Notes: generated by a model from the letters alone, not told the origin. DNA of 64,000 nt from Amycolatopsis sp. WAC 01376 (GCF_003947415.1 NZ_QHKL01000005.1:62001-126000), one strand, 5' to 3'; counted from the first letter of the stretch, positions 41,736-50,404 are shown. A program made the numbers and translations.

Positions 41736-42236
41736 ATGACCGCCGAAACCGATCCCGTCCGCGCCGAAGGCCCCTCGGTGGTCACCGATGGCGACGACGG
41801 GGCGAAGCTCCTGGTCCTCGATCCTGCGGGCGAGGGCAAGAACGGCGAGCTCCCCGCGACGTGGCGGCCGCTCGCGGCCCAGCGTCAGGTGATCTGGTGC
41901 AGGCTGCCTGTCGACGGCGCGCTCACCCAGGCCGAAGACGTACTCGGGGACGCGGAACCCGGCGGCCCTCCGATCGACGTCGTGGCCTCCGGCGAGGCAG
42001 CGGGAGACGCGCTCCGGCTGGCCGAGCGGCACCCGGGCGCCGCGTCCCATGTCCTGCTGATCGACCCGGTGCCGGACGAGTCCTCCGAACTGGCCGAGCG
42101 GGTGCGGTCCGCCGGCACCGCGGTGGCCGTCCTCCCCCACAGCACCGGTGAGCCGTACAACCGGGTGCCGCCGCCGCTGCCCCTCGGGCATCCGGACGTC
42201 GTCGCGGGGATCAGCAAGATCCTCGAGGACGTTTAG
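41736..42236 (+). CDS. Small alpha/beta-hydrolase-like protein lacking the nucleophile motif
   Basis: A 166-residue protein. IDVVASGEAAGDALRLAERHPGAASHVLLIDPVPDE has the shape of a hydrolase nucleophile elbow, but the expected G-x-S-x-G reads SGEAAG, so no catalytic Ser is visible. It may be a non-catalytic relative. GAGGAGAG precedes ATG 41736. It follows the NDH-2 gene by 13 bases and its end overlaps the promoter region of the ThDP gene. Confidence 0.6.
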   Translation: MTAETDPVRAEGPSVVTDGDDGAKLLVLDPAGEGKNGELPATWRPLAAQRQVIWCRLPVDGALTQAEDVLGDAEPGGPPIDVVASGEAAGDALRLAERHPGAASHVLLIDPVPDESSELAERVRSAGTAVAVLPHSTGEPYNRVPPPLPLGHPDVVAGISKILEDV

Positions 42237-42256
42237 CCGCCGGAGGGCGGCGGTAT
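42231..42256 (+). promoter_or_regulatory. SigF-like promoter of the ThDP enzyme gene
   Basis: GTTT, 16 bases, CGGTAT, one mismatch in the -10. The -10 ends nine bases before ATG 42266, the same gap as at five other genes. Confidence 0.5.
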
Positions 42257-42265
42257 CCGGCGACC

Positions 42266-44056
42266 ATGAGCGAAACCGTTGCGGACCATGTTCTGACCAG
42301 GCTGCGCGAATGGGACGTGGAGCAGGTCTTCGCCTATCCCGGGGACGGGATCAACGGGCTGGTGAGCGCGTTCGGCGCGGCGAAGAACGAACCTCGCTTC
42401 GTGCAGACGCGCCACGAAGAGATGGCGGCGTTCGCGGCCGTCGGGTACGCGAAACTCAGCGGGCGGCCCGGTGTCTGCATGGCGACGTCCGGCCCGGGGG
42501 CGATCCACCTGCTCAACGGTCTCTACGACGCCAAACTCGACCACGTGCCGGTGGTGGCGATCGTCGGGCAGACGGCGCGCAGCGCGATGGGCGGCAGTTA
42601 CCAGCAGGAGGTGGATCTCCAGGCACTGTTCAAGGACGTCGCGAGTGAGTACCTCGTCGAGGTGAACGTCCCCGAACAGCTGCCGAACGCGCTCGACCGC
42701 GCCCTCCGCACGGCCATCGCGCAGCGCGCGCCCACGGCGCTGATCATCCCGGCGGATCTGCAGGAGGAGCCCTACCACCCGCCGCAGCACGAGTTCAAGC
42801 ACGTGCCGTCCTCACCGCCCGACCATCCGCGGGCCAGCGTCATCCCGCCTTCGGAGGAGGTCGCCCGCGCCGCGGAGGTGCTGAACGCGGGTGAGAAGGT
42901 CGCGATCCTGGTCGGGCAGGGCGCGCGCAACGCCGTCACCGAACTCCGCGAAGTCGCCGGACTCACCGGCGCCGGGGTGGCGAAAGCGTTGCTGGGCAAG
43001 GATGTCCTGCCCGACGATCTGCCGTACGTCACCGGCTCGATCGGCCTGCTCGGCACGCGGCCGACGTACGAGATGATGCGGGACTGCGACACGTTGCTGA
43101 TCGTCGGCTCGAATATGCCGTACGCCCAGTTCCTGCCGGAATTCGGCCAGGCCCGCGCCGTCCAGATCGACATCGATCCCCGGTTCCTCGGGCTGCGCTA
43201 CCCGACCGAGGTCAACCTGCTCGGCGACGCGAAGGGCACCCTGCAACAGCTGATTCCGTTGCTGGAGCGCAAAACCGGCCGTGGCTGGCGGGAAAAGATC
43301 GAGAAGAACGCCGGCGACTGGCACGAGACGGTGACCCGCCAGGCGATGCTGGAGGCGGATCCGGTCAACCCGATGCGGATCGTGCACGAACTGTCCGAGC
43401 GGATTCCCGAAGACGCCATCGTCACCGCCGACTCCGGTTCGGCCACCAACTGGTACGCCAGGAATCTCCGGATGCGCGGCCGGATGCGGGGCACGCTTTC
43501 CGGGACCCTCGCGACGATGGGATCCGGCGTCCCCTACGCGATCGGCGCGAAGTTCGCCCATCCCGACCGGCCGGTGATCGCCTTGGTCGGCGACGGCGCG
43601 ATGCAGATGAACGGGATGGCGGAACTGCTGACCATCGCCCGGTACCGCGAACTGTGGTCCGATCAGCGATGCGTCATCTGCGTGTTCCACAACGGCGATC
43701 TGAACCAGGTCACGTGGGAACTGCGGGCCATGGGCGGCTCGCCGAAGTTCGAGCCGTCGCAGAGCCTGCCGGAAGTGTCCTATTCGGACTTCGCCCTCGA
43801 GGTCGGCCTCGGCGGGATCGCCGTCGACGATCCCGCCATGCTCGGCGAAGCGTGGGACGTCGCGCTGTCGGCCAATGTGCCGACCGTGCTCGACGTCCGC
43901 TGCGATCCCGAAGTGCCGCCGATCCCGCCGCACGCCACCATCGAGCAGATGAAGTCGATGACCGAAGCGGTCCTCAAGGGCGAACCCGACGCCTGGCACA
44001 TGGTGACGCAGGGGATCAAGACGAAGATGCAGGAACTGCTGCCTTCGCGCCGCTGA
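42266..44056 (+). CDS. Thiamine-diphosphate enzyme, pyruvate oxidase-like
   Basis: A 596-residue ThDP enzyme. The N-terminal Pyr domain has RHEEMAAFAAVGYAKLSG with the catalytic Glu, the middle domain follows, and the C-terminal PP domain has the ThDP motif GDGAMQMNGMAELL near residue 440 with N in FHNGDLN. The similarity is to pyruvate oxidase/acetolactate synthase-like proteins (PoxB group). With an NDH-2 gene upstream, a role feeding electrons to quinone is plausible. The exact substrate is not determined. Confidence 0.85.
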   Translation: MSETVADHVLTRLREWDVEQVFAYPGDGINGLVSAFGAAKNEPRFVQTRHEEMAAFAAVGYAKLSGRPGVCMATSGPGAIHLLNGLYDAKLDHVPVVAIVGQTARSAMGGSYQQEVDLQALFKDVASEYLVEVNVPEQLPNALDRALRTAIAQRAPTALIIPADLQEEPYHPPQHEFKHVPSSPPDHPRASVIPPSEEVARAAEVLNAGEKVAILVGQGARNAVTELREVAGLTGAGVAKALLGKDVLPDDLPYVTGSIGLLGTRPTYEMMRDCDTLLIVGSNMPYAQFLPEFGQARAVQIDIDPRFLGLRYPTEVNLLGDAKGTLQQLIPLLERKTGRGWREKIEKNAGDWHETVTRQAMLEADPVNPMRIVHELSERIPEDAIVTADSGSATNWYARNLRMRGRMRGTLSGTLATMGSGVPYAIGAKFAHPDRPVIALVGDGAMQMNGMAELLTIARYRELWSDQRCVICVFHNGDLNQVTWELRAMGGSPKFEPSQSLPEVSYSDFALEVGLGGIAVDDPAMLGEAWDVALSANVPTVLDVRCDPEVPPIPPHATIEQMKSMTEAVLKGEPDAWHMVTQGIKTKMQELLPSRR

Positions 44057-44058
44057 GA

Positions 44059-44117
44059 GATGTCATGAAAGGGTCGTTCAGGACATTTTTCGTCCTGAAC
44101 GACCCTTTCATGACATC
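44059..44117. terminator. Perfect 26-bp hairpin with seven-base loop
   Basis: Arms 44059-44084 and 44092-44117 are exact complements around ATTTTTC, core GAAAGGGTCGTTCAGGAC. It separates the convergent ThDP enzyme gene and the SDR gene. Confidence 0.7.
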
Positions 44118-44137
44118 CGGGACGACCTCGGCAAGCC

Positions 44138-44917
44138 TCAGGCGCTCGAGCCGCCGTCGAGGACGATGTCGTGCCCCACGACGTACGCGGAGTCGTCGGA
44201 AGCCAGCCAGAGGACCGCCGCGGCGATCTCTTCGACCGCGCCGATCCGGCCGATCGGGATGACCGCGCCGAGCCGTTCGGCGCGGTCGGCCTCGGTCTCA
44301 CCGGGCCGGAACGACATGCCGGTGTCGGTGGCGCCGGGGCTGACCGCGTTGATCCGGATGCCCTCGGCGATGTGGTCGCGGGCGGCGGTGCGGGTCAGCA
44401 CGTCCACGGCGGCCTTCGAAGCCGCGTAGGCGGCCATTCCCGGCAAGCGTTGGTGCGAGCCGATGTTGGACGACATGTTGACGATGACTCCGCCGCCGCT
44501 CGCCCGCATCTGGGCGATCTCGTGCTTCATGGACAGCCAAGTGCCCGTGAGGTTCGTCCGCACGACGGCGTCGAAACCGTCCTCGTCGAGATCCGCCGTC
44601 GGCGCGGGACTGCCGAGGACACCGGCGTTGTTGAACGCGATGTCGAGTTTGCCGTGCCGCCGCACGGTTTCGGCGACGAGACGCTCGACGTCGGCACCGA
44701 CGCCCACGTCCGCGGTCACCGCGTCGGCGGTGCCACCCTCGACCTCGATCTCCTTCACCGTCTGACGCAGTTTCTCGCCGTCCCGGCCGGAAACGACGAC
44801 TTGAGCGCCTTCACGCGCGAAAGCCGTCGCCGTGGCGCGGCCGATCCCGGACCCTCCTCCGGTGACCAAGACGACCTTGCCGCTGAATCGCTTCCCTGCA
44901 GTACCCACAGTAGCCAA
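44138..44917 (-). CDS. SDR oxidoreductase
   Basis: A 259-residue classical SDR: TGGGSGIGRATA near residue 20, NNAG near 92, catalytic YAASK near 164, and the C-terminal VVGHDIVLDGGSSA. Such enzymes reduce or oxidise small carbonyls with NAD(P)H. The start is uncertain: the long form begins with TTG 44917, a GTG at 44908 is an alternative. A site related to the TetR palindrome lies just upstream, and the tetR-like gene starts divergently in order but on the same strand, ending 24 bases away. Confidence 0.82.
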   Translation of the reverse strand: MATVGTAGKRFSGKVVLVTGGGSGIGRATATAFAREGAQVVVSGRDGEKLRQTVKEIEVEGGTADAVTADVGVGADVERLVAETVRRHGKLDIAFNNAGVLGSPAPTADLDEDGFDAVVRTNLTGTWLSMKHEIAQMRASGGGVIVNMSSNIGSHQRLPGMAAYAASKAAVDVLTRTAARDHIAEGIRINAVSPGATDTGMSFRPGETEADRAERLGAVIPIGRIGAVEEIAAAVLWLASDDSAYVVGHDIVLDGGSSA

Positions 44918-44921
44918 CTTT

Positions 44922-44935
44922 CTGGTCCGATCGTT
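44922..44935. promoter_or_regulatory. Degenerate TetR operator before the SDR gene
   Basis: CTGGTCCGATCGTTCT keeps the CGATCG centre of the full operator at 45561-45572 with changed flanks. It would let the neighbouring TetR protein control the SDR gene. Confidence 0.4.
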
Positions 44936-44941
44936 CTAGTA

Positions 44942-45538
44942 TCAGTGCTTGCGAGCGGCTTCGAGAACCGCGATGGCCTGCCCCGCCGTCGCACGGGCCC
45001 GCGCCGCGGGATCCGGCCCCTTGCCCAGCACCCGCATCCCCTGCAGGACGGTGAGCAGGAAGCCGGCCAGCGCTTCGGGGTCGGCGTCGCCGCCGAGCTC
45101 GCCTTGCGCCTTGGCCCGGCTCAACGCCATCCGCAAGGCCAGCTCGAGCGCGTCCCAGCTGCGCTCGACGACCCTCGCGACCTCGGGATCCCTCGGCATC
45201 ATCTCCATAGCGGCGTTGACCACGAAACAGCCTTTGCGCGCCGATTCGCCGAGTATTTCGGCAAGATAGCGGTCGATGAGCCGCCGCACCCCGGCGAGCG
45301 CGGGCCCCGGCCCGGCGAAGTCCTCGACGAACCGCTCGTTACCCCTGGCGATGTAGCGGTTCAAGACGGTCAGATACAGCTCATGCTTGGTGCCGAACGT
45401 CGCGTAGAGACTTGCCTTGCCGATGCCGAGCTCGGCGACGAGGTCGCTGACCGAGGTGGCCTCATACCCCTGCCGCCAGAACAGTTCCAGCGCGGCGTCG
45501 CAGGCCGCGTCGACGTCGAATTCCTTCACCCGGGACAT
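44942..45538 (-). CDS. TetR-family regulator
   Basis: A 198-residue protein with the N-terminal HTH FDVDAACDAALELFWRQGYEATSVSDLVAELGIGKASLYATFGTKHELY (residues 7-56). The C-terminal ligand-binding part is of the common TetR_C type. A perfect palindrome lies 23 bases before its ATG and a related one before the SDR gene downstream, so it probably controls itself and that gene. Confidence 0.88.
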   Translation of the reverse strand: MSRVKEFDVDAACDAALELFWRQGYEATSVSDLVAELGIGKASLYATFGTKHELYLTVLNRYIARGNERFVEDFAGPGPALAGVRRLIDRYLAEILGESARKGCFVVNAAMEMMPRDPEVARVVERSWDALELALRMALSRAKAQGELGGDADPEALAGFLLTVLQGMRVLGKGPDPAARARATAGQAIAVLEAARKH

Positions 45539-45560
45539 GAAGGAAGCTTAGCCACATCTG

Positions 45561-45572
45561 GACCGATCGGTC
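45561..45572. promoter_or_regulatory. TetR operator GACCGATCGGTC
   Basis: A perfect 12-bp palindrome 23 bases upstream of the TetR start at 45538. Confidence 0.6.
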
Positions 45573-45620
45573 AAGAAAGCACTCCCCGCGAGTAGTCACC
45601 TACTTGCGAGGGGTGGAAGC

Positions 45621-45989
45621 TCAGGAAGCGGAGTCGTAAGTCGTCCGGGCCTTCTCCACCTTCGGCAGGTTCTCCGTCGACCACTCCGCGAGCGTCGCGA
45701 ACAGCGGCGCGAGACTCCGGCCCAGATCACTGATCTCGTACTCGACCCGGGGCGGCACCTCGGCGTGATAGGTCCGGGTGAGGAGGCCGTCGCGTTCCAG
45801 TTGCCGCAGGCGTTGCGTCAGCACCTTCGGCGTGATCGAGCCGATCCGCCGCTCGAGTTCGACGAACCGCTGCCTGCCGAATTCGTTGAGCGCCCACAGG
45901 ATCGGCGTGGTCCAGCGGCTGAAGACGAGGTCGACCACCGGGGCGATCGGGCAGGCCTGGACGGGGGTCGTCGTGGCGTCGGCGCGCAT
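45621..45989 (-). CDS. HxlR-family regulator
   Basis: A 122-residue winged-helix protein: CPIAPVVDLVFSRWTTPILWALNEFGRQRFVELERRIGSITPKVLTQRLRQLERDGLLTR is the HxlR pattern with the conserved Cys near the N-terminus, often a redox or aldehyde sensor. ATG 45989 is the first start after the divergent GNAT gene at 46068, which it may control. Confidence 0.87.
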   Translation of the reverse strand: MRADATTTPVQACPIAPVVDLVFSRWTTPILWALNEFGRQRFVELERRIGSITPKVLTQRLRQLERDGLLTRTYHAEVPPRVEYEISDLGRSLAPLFATLAEWSTENLPKVEKARTTYDSAS

Positions 45990-46067
45990 GAAGCCAAGGT
46001 ACGCGGGTTGCCGACTTGTCATGATCCGGACACCCCATGAACCCATCTGTGCGCGTAACGTTCTGTT

Positions 46068-46592
46068 ATGGACTTGACCACCGAAAGGCTCGTCGTCCGC
46101 GAGTGGTCCGAGGACGACGCCGAAGCCGCACTGGCGATTTACGGCACCACCGACGTGACCCGGTGGCTCACCCCGGCGATGGACCGGGTGACCGACACGG
46201 CGGCCATGCGTTCGGTGCTGCAGGCCTGGCAACAGGCGCAGCCGAATCTCGTACCCCCGCGGGGAAGATGGGCGGTGCGGCGCAAGGAGGACGGCGCGGT
46301 CGTCGGCGGGCTGGGCATCCACCTGCTGCCACCGTACGAAGAGGACCTGGAGATCAGCTGGCAGCTGCATCCGGACGCCTGGGGCGAGGGGTACGCCTCC
46401 GAGGCGGCCCGCGCGCTGATCGGCTGGGCGTTCACCCAGGACACGGACGAACTCTTCGCCGTCGCGCGGCCGAACAACACCCGTGCCATCGCGACCGCGA
46501 AACGGCTCGGGATGAGCTGGGTCGGGGAAACCGACAAATACTACGGGCTTCGCCTGCAGGTGTACCGGATCCGCCACACGGACATCGTCTAG
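46068..46592 (+). CDS. GNAT acetyltransferase (RimJ/RimL type)
   Basis: A 174-residue N-acetyltransferase: TERLVVREWSEDDAEAALAIYG at the start, acetyl-CoA binding region WGEGYASEAARALIGWAF near 107, and NTRAIATAKRLGM near 136. It acetylates an amine on an unknown substrate. It is divergent from the HxlR gene. Confidence 0.85.
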   Translation: MDLTTERLVVREWSEDDAEAALAIYGTTDVTRWLTPAMDRVTDTAAMRSVLQAWQQAQPNLVPPRGRWAVRRKEDGAVVGGLGIHLLPPYEEDLEISWQLHPDAWGEGYASEAARALIGWAFTQDTDELFAVARPNNTRAIATAKRLGMSWVGETDKYYGLRLQVYRIRHTDIV

Positions 46593-46957
46593 GCCGTGTC
46601 CTGGACGGGCCGGGCGGACTGACCCGGAGGCAAGAGCAAAGGTCCCTTGCTCCCCCGCGCGGTGACCGTGTGGATTTCTGGTCATCCAACGCACCAAATC
46701 CACACAGTCAGCGACGGCCCTGACAGCGAGTGAGAGGTGTGTGGATATAGGGACACTCAACGTCCCTATATCCACACACCCTCCCACCGGGAACGCGACA
46801 CCAACGGTCTAGCACCGTCCACGCGGGACACTCCACCCGAGGCCCCCGCTCAGCCGGGCCATCAAACCTCCTGTCACCCAGCACGATTGCTCTCGGCCTC
46901 AAATCGAGATACCGTCATCATTCAGATGGCGCCAACATTCGAACTGGGAGACCCGCC
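46593..46957. other. Gap with one hairpin
   Basis: Besides the hairpin at 46736-46780, the words GTGTGGATTT and AAATCCACAC form a weaker inverted pair near 46670-46705. No gene is convincing here; short frames through the hairpin are artefacts of the palindrome. Confidence 0.5.
46736..46780. terminator. 19-bp hairpin with seven-base loop
   Basis: GGTGTGTGGATATAGGGAC pairs perfectly with its complement about 26 bases on, around ACTCAAC (coordinates good to about one base). It follows the GNAT gene on the same strand and precedes a P450 gene, the only case where this hairpin type is not between convergent genes. Confidence 0.6.
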
Positions 46958-48148
46958 TTGTCCGACGTTCCCGAGATCCTCCTGACCGACTCCGAGCTCC
47001 TGCGCGACCCGTTCACCGCCTACGGCCCGGTCCGCGAGCGCTCCCCGGTCGCCAAGCTGGTCGCGCCGGGGTTCGCGATGTGGGCGGTCCTGCGCCACGA
47101 AGAGGCGCGGAAGATGCTGAGCGACGCTCGGTTCGCCTTGAGCCCGGACAGCTACCAGCGAATGGACGTCCCCGGCCACTGCCGTCCCTACCTGCGGACG
47201 ATGCAGGAGGTCGAGGGCCCGGAACACCTCCGGCTCCGGCGACTGGTCGCCCCCGCGTTCACCCCGCGCAAGGCCGCCGCGCTCCGCCCGGGAATCGAGC
47301 GGCTCGTGGACGACCTCCTCGACGGCCTCGACGGCAAAACCGAGATCGACCTGGTCAGCGCCTTCGCGCGCCCGCTGCCGGTCGACGTGATCTGCGCGCT
47401 GGTCGGCATTCCCGCCGCCGATCGCCCCCGATGGCGCGAGTACGGCGCCTTGATCTCGGCGGGCGACGGGGCGGGGCTCGCGAAGGCGGTCCCGGGAATC
47501 GTCGAGGGCGCCCTCGCCGCCATCGAAGACCGGAAGCTCCGGCCCGCCGACGACGTCGTCTCACAGCTGCTCCGGATCCAGGCCGAAGACGGCGACAGGC
47601 TCAGCGAAACCGAACTGGTCGCCCTGGTCTGGCAGCTCGTCCTCGGCGGCCAGGTGCCCGGCAATCTCATCGCCAACGCCGTCGAAATCCTGCTCTCGCA
47701 CCCCGATCAACTGGCCGAGCTGCGCGAGGAACCGGCGCTCATGCCCGGCGCCGTCGAGGAAGTGATGCGCTGGCAGAGCCCGCAGTTGCTGACCATCCCC
47801 CGGTTCACCACCACGAACGTGCGGATCGGCGACGTCCTGATCCCCGAAGGAGAACCTGTTACCGTCGCGATCGCCGCGGCGAACCGGGATCCGCGAGCGT
47901 TCCCCGATCCGGACGTCTTCGACATCCGCCGCGCGGCGGGGCCGGCCTGGCATCTGGCGTTCGCCCACGGGCCGCATTTCTGCCTCGGCGCTTCGCTGGC
48001 CAGAGCGCAAACGGAAATCGCACTCACCGCCCTGCTGCGCCGGTTCCCCGATCTCACGCTCGACGGCGACCCGCTGCGGGTCCCGGACCCGGGCACCTGG
48101 CGACTGAACGCCCTGCCGGTCAAGCTACAGGCGACGGTTGCAAACTGA
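46958..48148 (+). CDS. Cytochrome P450
   Basis: A 396-residue bacterial P450. Glu268-x-x-Arg271 (EVMR) is the K-helix pair, and FAHGPHFCLG (335-344) holds the heme Cys342. In the I helix the oxygen-activating segment reads GGQVP (230-234), lacking the usual acid and Thr. The start is TTG 46958 after GGGAGA. It is followed by an F420 LLM gene 27 bases on. Substrate unknown; the atypical I helix suggests substrate-assisted or unusual chemistry. Confidence 0.85.
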   Translation: MSDVPEILLTDSELLRDPFTAYGPVRERSPVAKLVAPGFAMWAVLRHEEARKMLSDARFALSPDSYQRMDVPGHCRPYLRTMQEVEGPEHLRLRRLVAPAFTPRKAAALRPGIERLVDDLLDGLDGKTEIDLVSAFARPLPVDVICALVGIPAADRPRWREYGALISAGDGAGLAKAVPGIVEGALAAIEDRKLRPADDVVSQLLRIQAEDGDRLSETELVALVWQLVLGGQVPGNLIANAVEILLSHPDQLAELREEPALMPGAVEEVMRWQSPQLLTIPRFTTTNVRIGDVLIPEGEPVTVAIAAANRDPRAFPDPDVFDIRRAAGPAWHLAFAHGPHFCLGASLARAQTEIALTALLRRFPDLTLDGDPLRVPDPGTWRLNALPVKLQATVAN

Positions 48149-48159
48149 AACACGTTCTA
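48146..48159. promoter_or_regulatory. KstR-type motif before the LLM gene
   Basis: TGAAACACGTTCTA fits T-N2-AAC-N2-GTT-N2-A, the binding consensus of the steroid-catabolism regulator KstR in Mycobacterium and Rhodococcus. It overlaps the P450 stop codon and lies 15 bases before GTG 48175. Confidence 0.45.
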
Positions 48160-48174
48160 ATAACGTGACCGCCT

Positions 48175-49032
48175 GTGAGACACGGGATAGTGCTGTTCAC
48201 CAGCGACCGGGGCATCACCCCGGCGGCCGCCGCACGGGCGGCGGAAGCCGCGGGCTTCGACGCCTTCCACGTACCCGAGCACACGCACATCCCGGTCAAA
48301 CGGGAAGCGCCGCATCCGCGCACCGGCGACTCGTCGCTGCCCGACGACCGCTACCTGCGCACGCTGGACCCGTGGGTCGCGCTGGCCACGGCGGCCTCGG
48401 TGACCACCCGGATCCGGCTCGCGACGGCGGTGGCCCTTCCGGTCGAGAGCGATCCGATCACGCTGGCCAAGACGATCGCCAGTCTCGATCACCTCTCGGG
48501 CGGGCGGGTCACCCTCGGTGTCGGCTTCGGCTGGAACGTCGACGAACTGGCCGACCACGGCGTCCCTGGCGGCAAACGGCGGACGGTTCTGCGCGAGTAC
48601 GTGGAAGCGATGCGGGCGCTCTGGACGCAGGACGAAGCCTCGTACGCGGGCGAGTTCGTTTCGTTCGGCGCCAGCTGGGCGTGGCCGAAACCGGCTCAGG
48701 CGCATATCCCGGTGATCGTCGGCGCGGGCGGGACGGAGAAGACGTTCCGCTGGATCGCGAAATCGGCCGACGGCTGGCTCACCACCCCCGGCGACACGGA
48801 CATCGAGGACAAGGCCCGGCGGCTGCGCGAGATCTGGCACGAAGCGGGCCGCGCCGGCGAACCGGAGATCTCGGCGCTCGGCGTCCGGCCCGATCCGGAG
48901 AACCTGGCCAGGCTGGAAGCGGCCGGGGTCACCGAGACGATCTTCGGCCTCCCGGACCGCTCCCCCGACGAGGTCGAAGCCTGGCTTCAGCGCCTCGCCG
49001 GGAAACTCAGCCTGCCCGCTGCGAGTCGATGA
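48175..49032 (+). CDS. F420-dependent LLM oxidoreductase
   Basis: A 285-residue luciferase-like protein: FDAFHVPEHTHIPVKREAPHP, IRLATAVALPVESDPITLAKTIASLDHLSGGRVTLGVGFGWNVDELADHG and VIVGAGGTEKTFRWIAKSADGW are the TIGR03619-type LLM pattern. F420 is the probable cofactor. It starts 27 bases after the P450 gene with a KstR-type motif in between. Its end overlaps the convergent kinase gene by 26 bases. Confidence 0.83.
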   Translation: MRHGIVLFTSDRGITPAAAARAAEAAGFDAFHVPEHTHIPVKREAPHPRTGDSSLPDDRYLRTLDPWVALATAASVTTRIRLATAVALPVESDPITLAKTIASLDHLSGGRVTLGVGFGWNVDELADHGVPGGKRRTVLREYVEAMRALWTQDEASYAGEFVSFGASWAWPKPAQAHIPVIVGAGGTEKTFRWIAKSADGWLTTPGDTDIEDKARRLREIWHEAGRAGEPEISALGVRPDPENLARLEAAGVTETIFGLPDRSPDEVEAWLQRLAGKLSLPAASR

Positions 49033-50404
49033 GGTACCGGCCGTTCTGCTGGACCAGGACGAAGGTCTCCCGCCCGGTCGTGGTGCCGCCGCCGGCCTTG
49101 ACGTAGGTGAGCGTCGCCGACACCGTGTTCCCGGATTCGGTCACGTTCGACACGGTCACCGAGCTGTACTGCCTCCAGTAGCCCGAGTACCGCTCGAAGC
49201 TCTGTTTCCTGTTCGTCTTGAAGTTGTCGGTCAACGTCGCGAACCCGGCTTCGAGGTTTCCCGGGATGAGCGCGTAGTAGGCCGCGAGCGCCTGTCCCGG
49301 CGTCTGCGCCGGAGGCGGCGCGGACGAGGACGAGGAGGACGGGGGTGGCGTCGAGGACGGCGCCGAAGACGGCGGCGGCGCGACCGGCTCCGACGACGTC
49401 GGGGTGACGACCGGCGACTGCGAACCCTGCGGCGGCGCCGTACCCGACGGAGTGTCGTCACCGCGGGTGAGCACCACGACCACGGCCGCGGCGGCCGCCG
49501 CCGCGAGCACGAGGAACACGGCGATCACGCCGATCAGCATTCCCTTGCGCGCCTTCGGCGGCGGCTCTTCGGCGACGAGGGTCGTCGGCTCCCCCGCCGC
49601 CAGTGCCCGCAGTTCTCGTTCGGTCTCGGTCATCGTCGGCCTGCTGTCGGGCCGGACGTCGAGAAGACGGTTCAGCAGCGGCGTCAGGATCCCCGACCTG
49701 ACCGGCGGGGTGATCTCGCCGCTCGACGCGCGGTACAGCAACGCGATCGGGTTTTCCGCCGTGCCATAGGGCGTCCCGCCTTCGAGCGCCGTGTACAGCG
49801 TCGCGCCGAGCGAGAACACGTCGGAAGCGGACGTGGCGTCCTCGCCGCGGGCCACCTCGGGCGCCAGGAACGCCGGCGTGCCGGAGATCTCGCCGGTCGC
49901 GGTGAGCTGGACGTCGCCCATCGCCCGTGAGATCCCGAAGTCGGTGATCTTGACGGTCTCGTCTTCGCCGAGCAGGACGTTGCCGGGCTTGATGTCGCGG
50001 TGGACGATGCCGGCGCGATGCGCGGCCGCCAGCGCCGAGCACAGCTGGATGCCGAGGCGGATGACGTCGTCGACCTCCATCGGCCCGTCACGCAGTTTGT
50101 CCGCGAGACTCCTCGACGGCAGGTACTCCATGATGATCCACGGGCGGTCCTGCTCGTCGATCACACCGAAGACGGTGATGGCGTGCGGATGCACCAGCCG
50201 CGCGGCGATCCTGGCCTCGCGCAGCGCGCGGTTCTTGGCCTCGTCCGCCTTCTGCTCACCTGCGCCGTGCGGCAGAAGGAGTTCCTTGATCGCGACAATG
50301 CGTTCCAGGTTCTCGTCGCGCGCCCGCCACACGGTGCCCATGGAGCCACCGCCGACGGGCTCGATGAGATCGAACCGGTCGGCGAGGCGGCGGATCTCCT
50401 CCAT
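49007..50404 (-). CDS. Membrane Ser/Thr protein kinase
   Basis: A 465-residue kinase of the PknB type. VGGGSMGTV (17-25) is the Gly loop, Lys40 the ATP Lys, HRDIKPGN (135-142) the catalytic loop and DFG (155-157) the metal motif. One membrane helix follows at about 287-312, then a Pro/Ser-rich extracellular stalk (about 318-372) and a small outer domain of about 90 residues with a DUF4878-like or NTF2-like look. It probably senses an envelope signal. GTG/ATG start at 50404 has no special site; the IclR gene is divergent. Confidence 0.9.
   Translation of the reverse strand: MEEIRRLADRFDLIEPVGGGSMGTVWRARDENLERIVAIKELLLPHGAGEQKADEAKNRALREARIAARLVHPHAITVFGVIDEQDRPWIIMEYLPSRSLADKLRDGPMEVDDVIRLGIQLCSALAAAHRAGIVHRDIKPGNVLLGEDETVKITDFGISRAMGDVQLTATGEISGTPAFLAPEVARGEDATSASDVFSLGATLYTALEGGTPYGTAENPIALLYRASSGEITPPVRSGILTPLLNRLLDVRPDSRPTMTETERELRALAAGEPTTLVAEEPPPKARKGMLIGVIAVFLVLAAAAAAAVVVVLTRGDDTPSGTAPPQGSQSPVVTPTSSEPVAPPPSSAPSSTPPPSSSSSSAPPPAQTPGQALAAYYALIPGNLEAGFATLTDNFKTNRKQSFERYSGYWRQYSSVTVSNVTESGNTVSATLTYVKAGGGTTTGRETFVLVQQNGRYLIDSQRAG

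Noticed and set aside
46708..46985. Short frames across the 46.7 kb hairpin
   Set aside because: They read through both arms of a palindrome and have no family resemblance or start signal.
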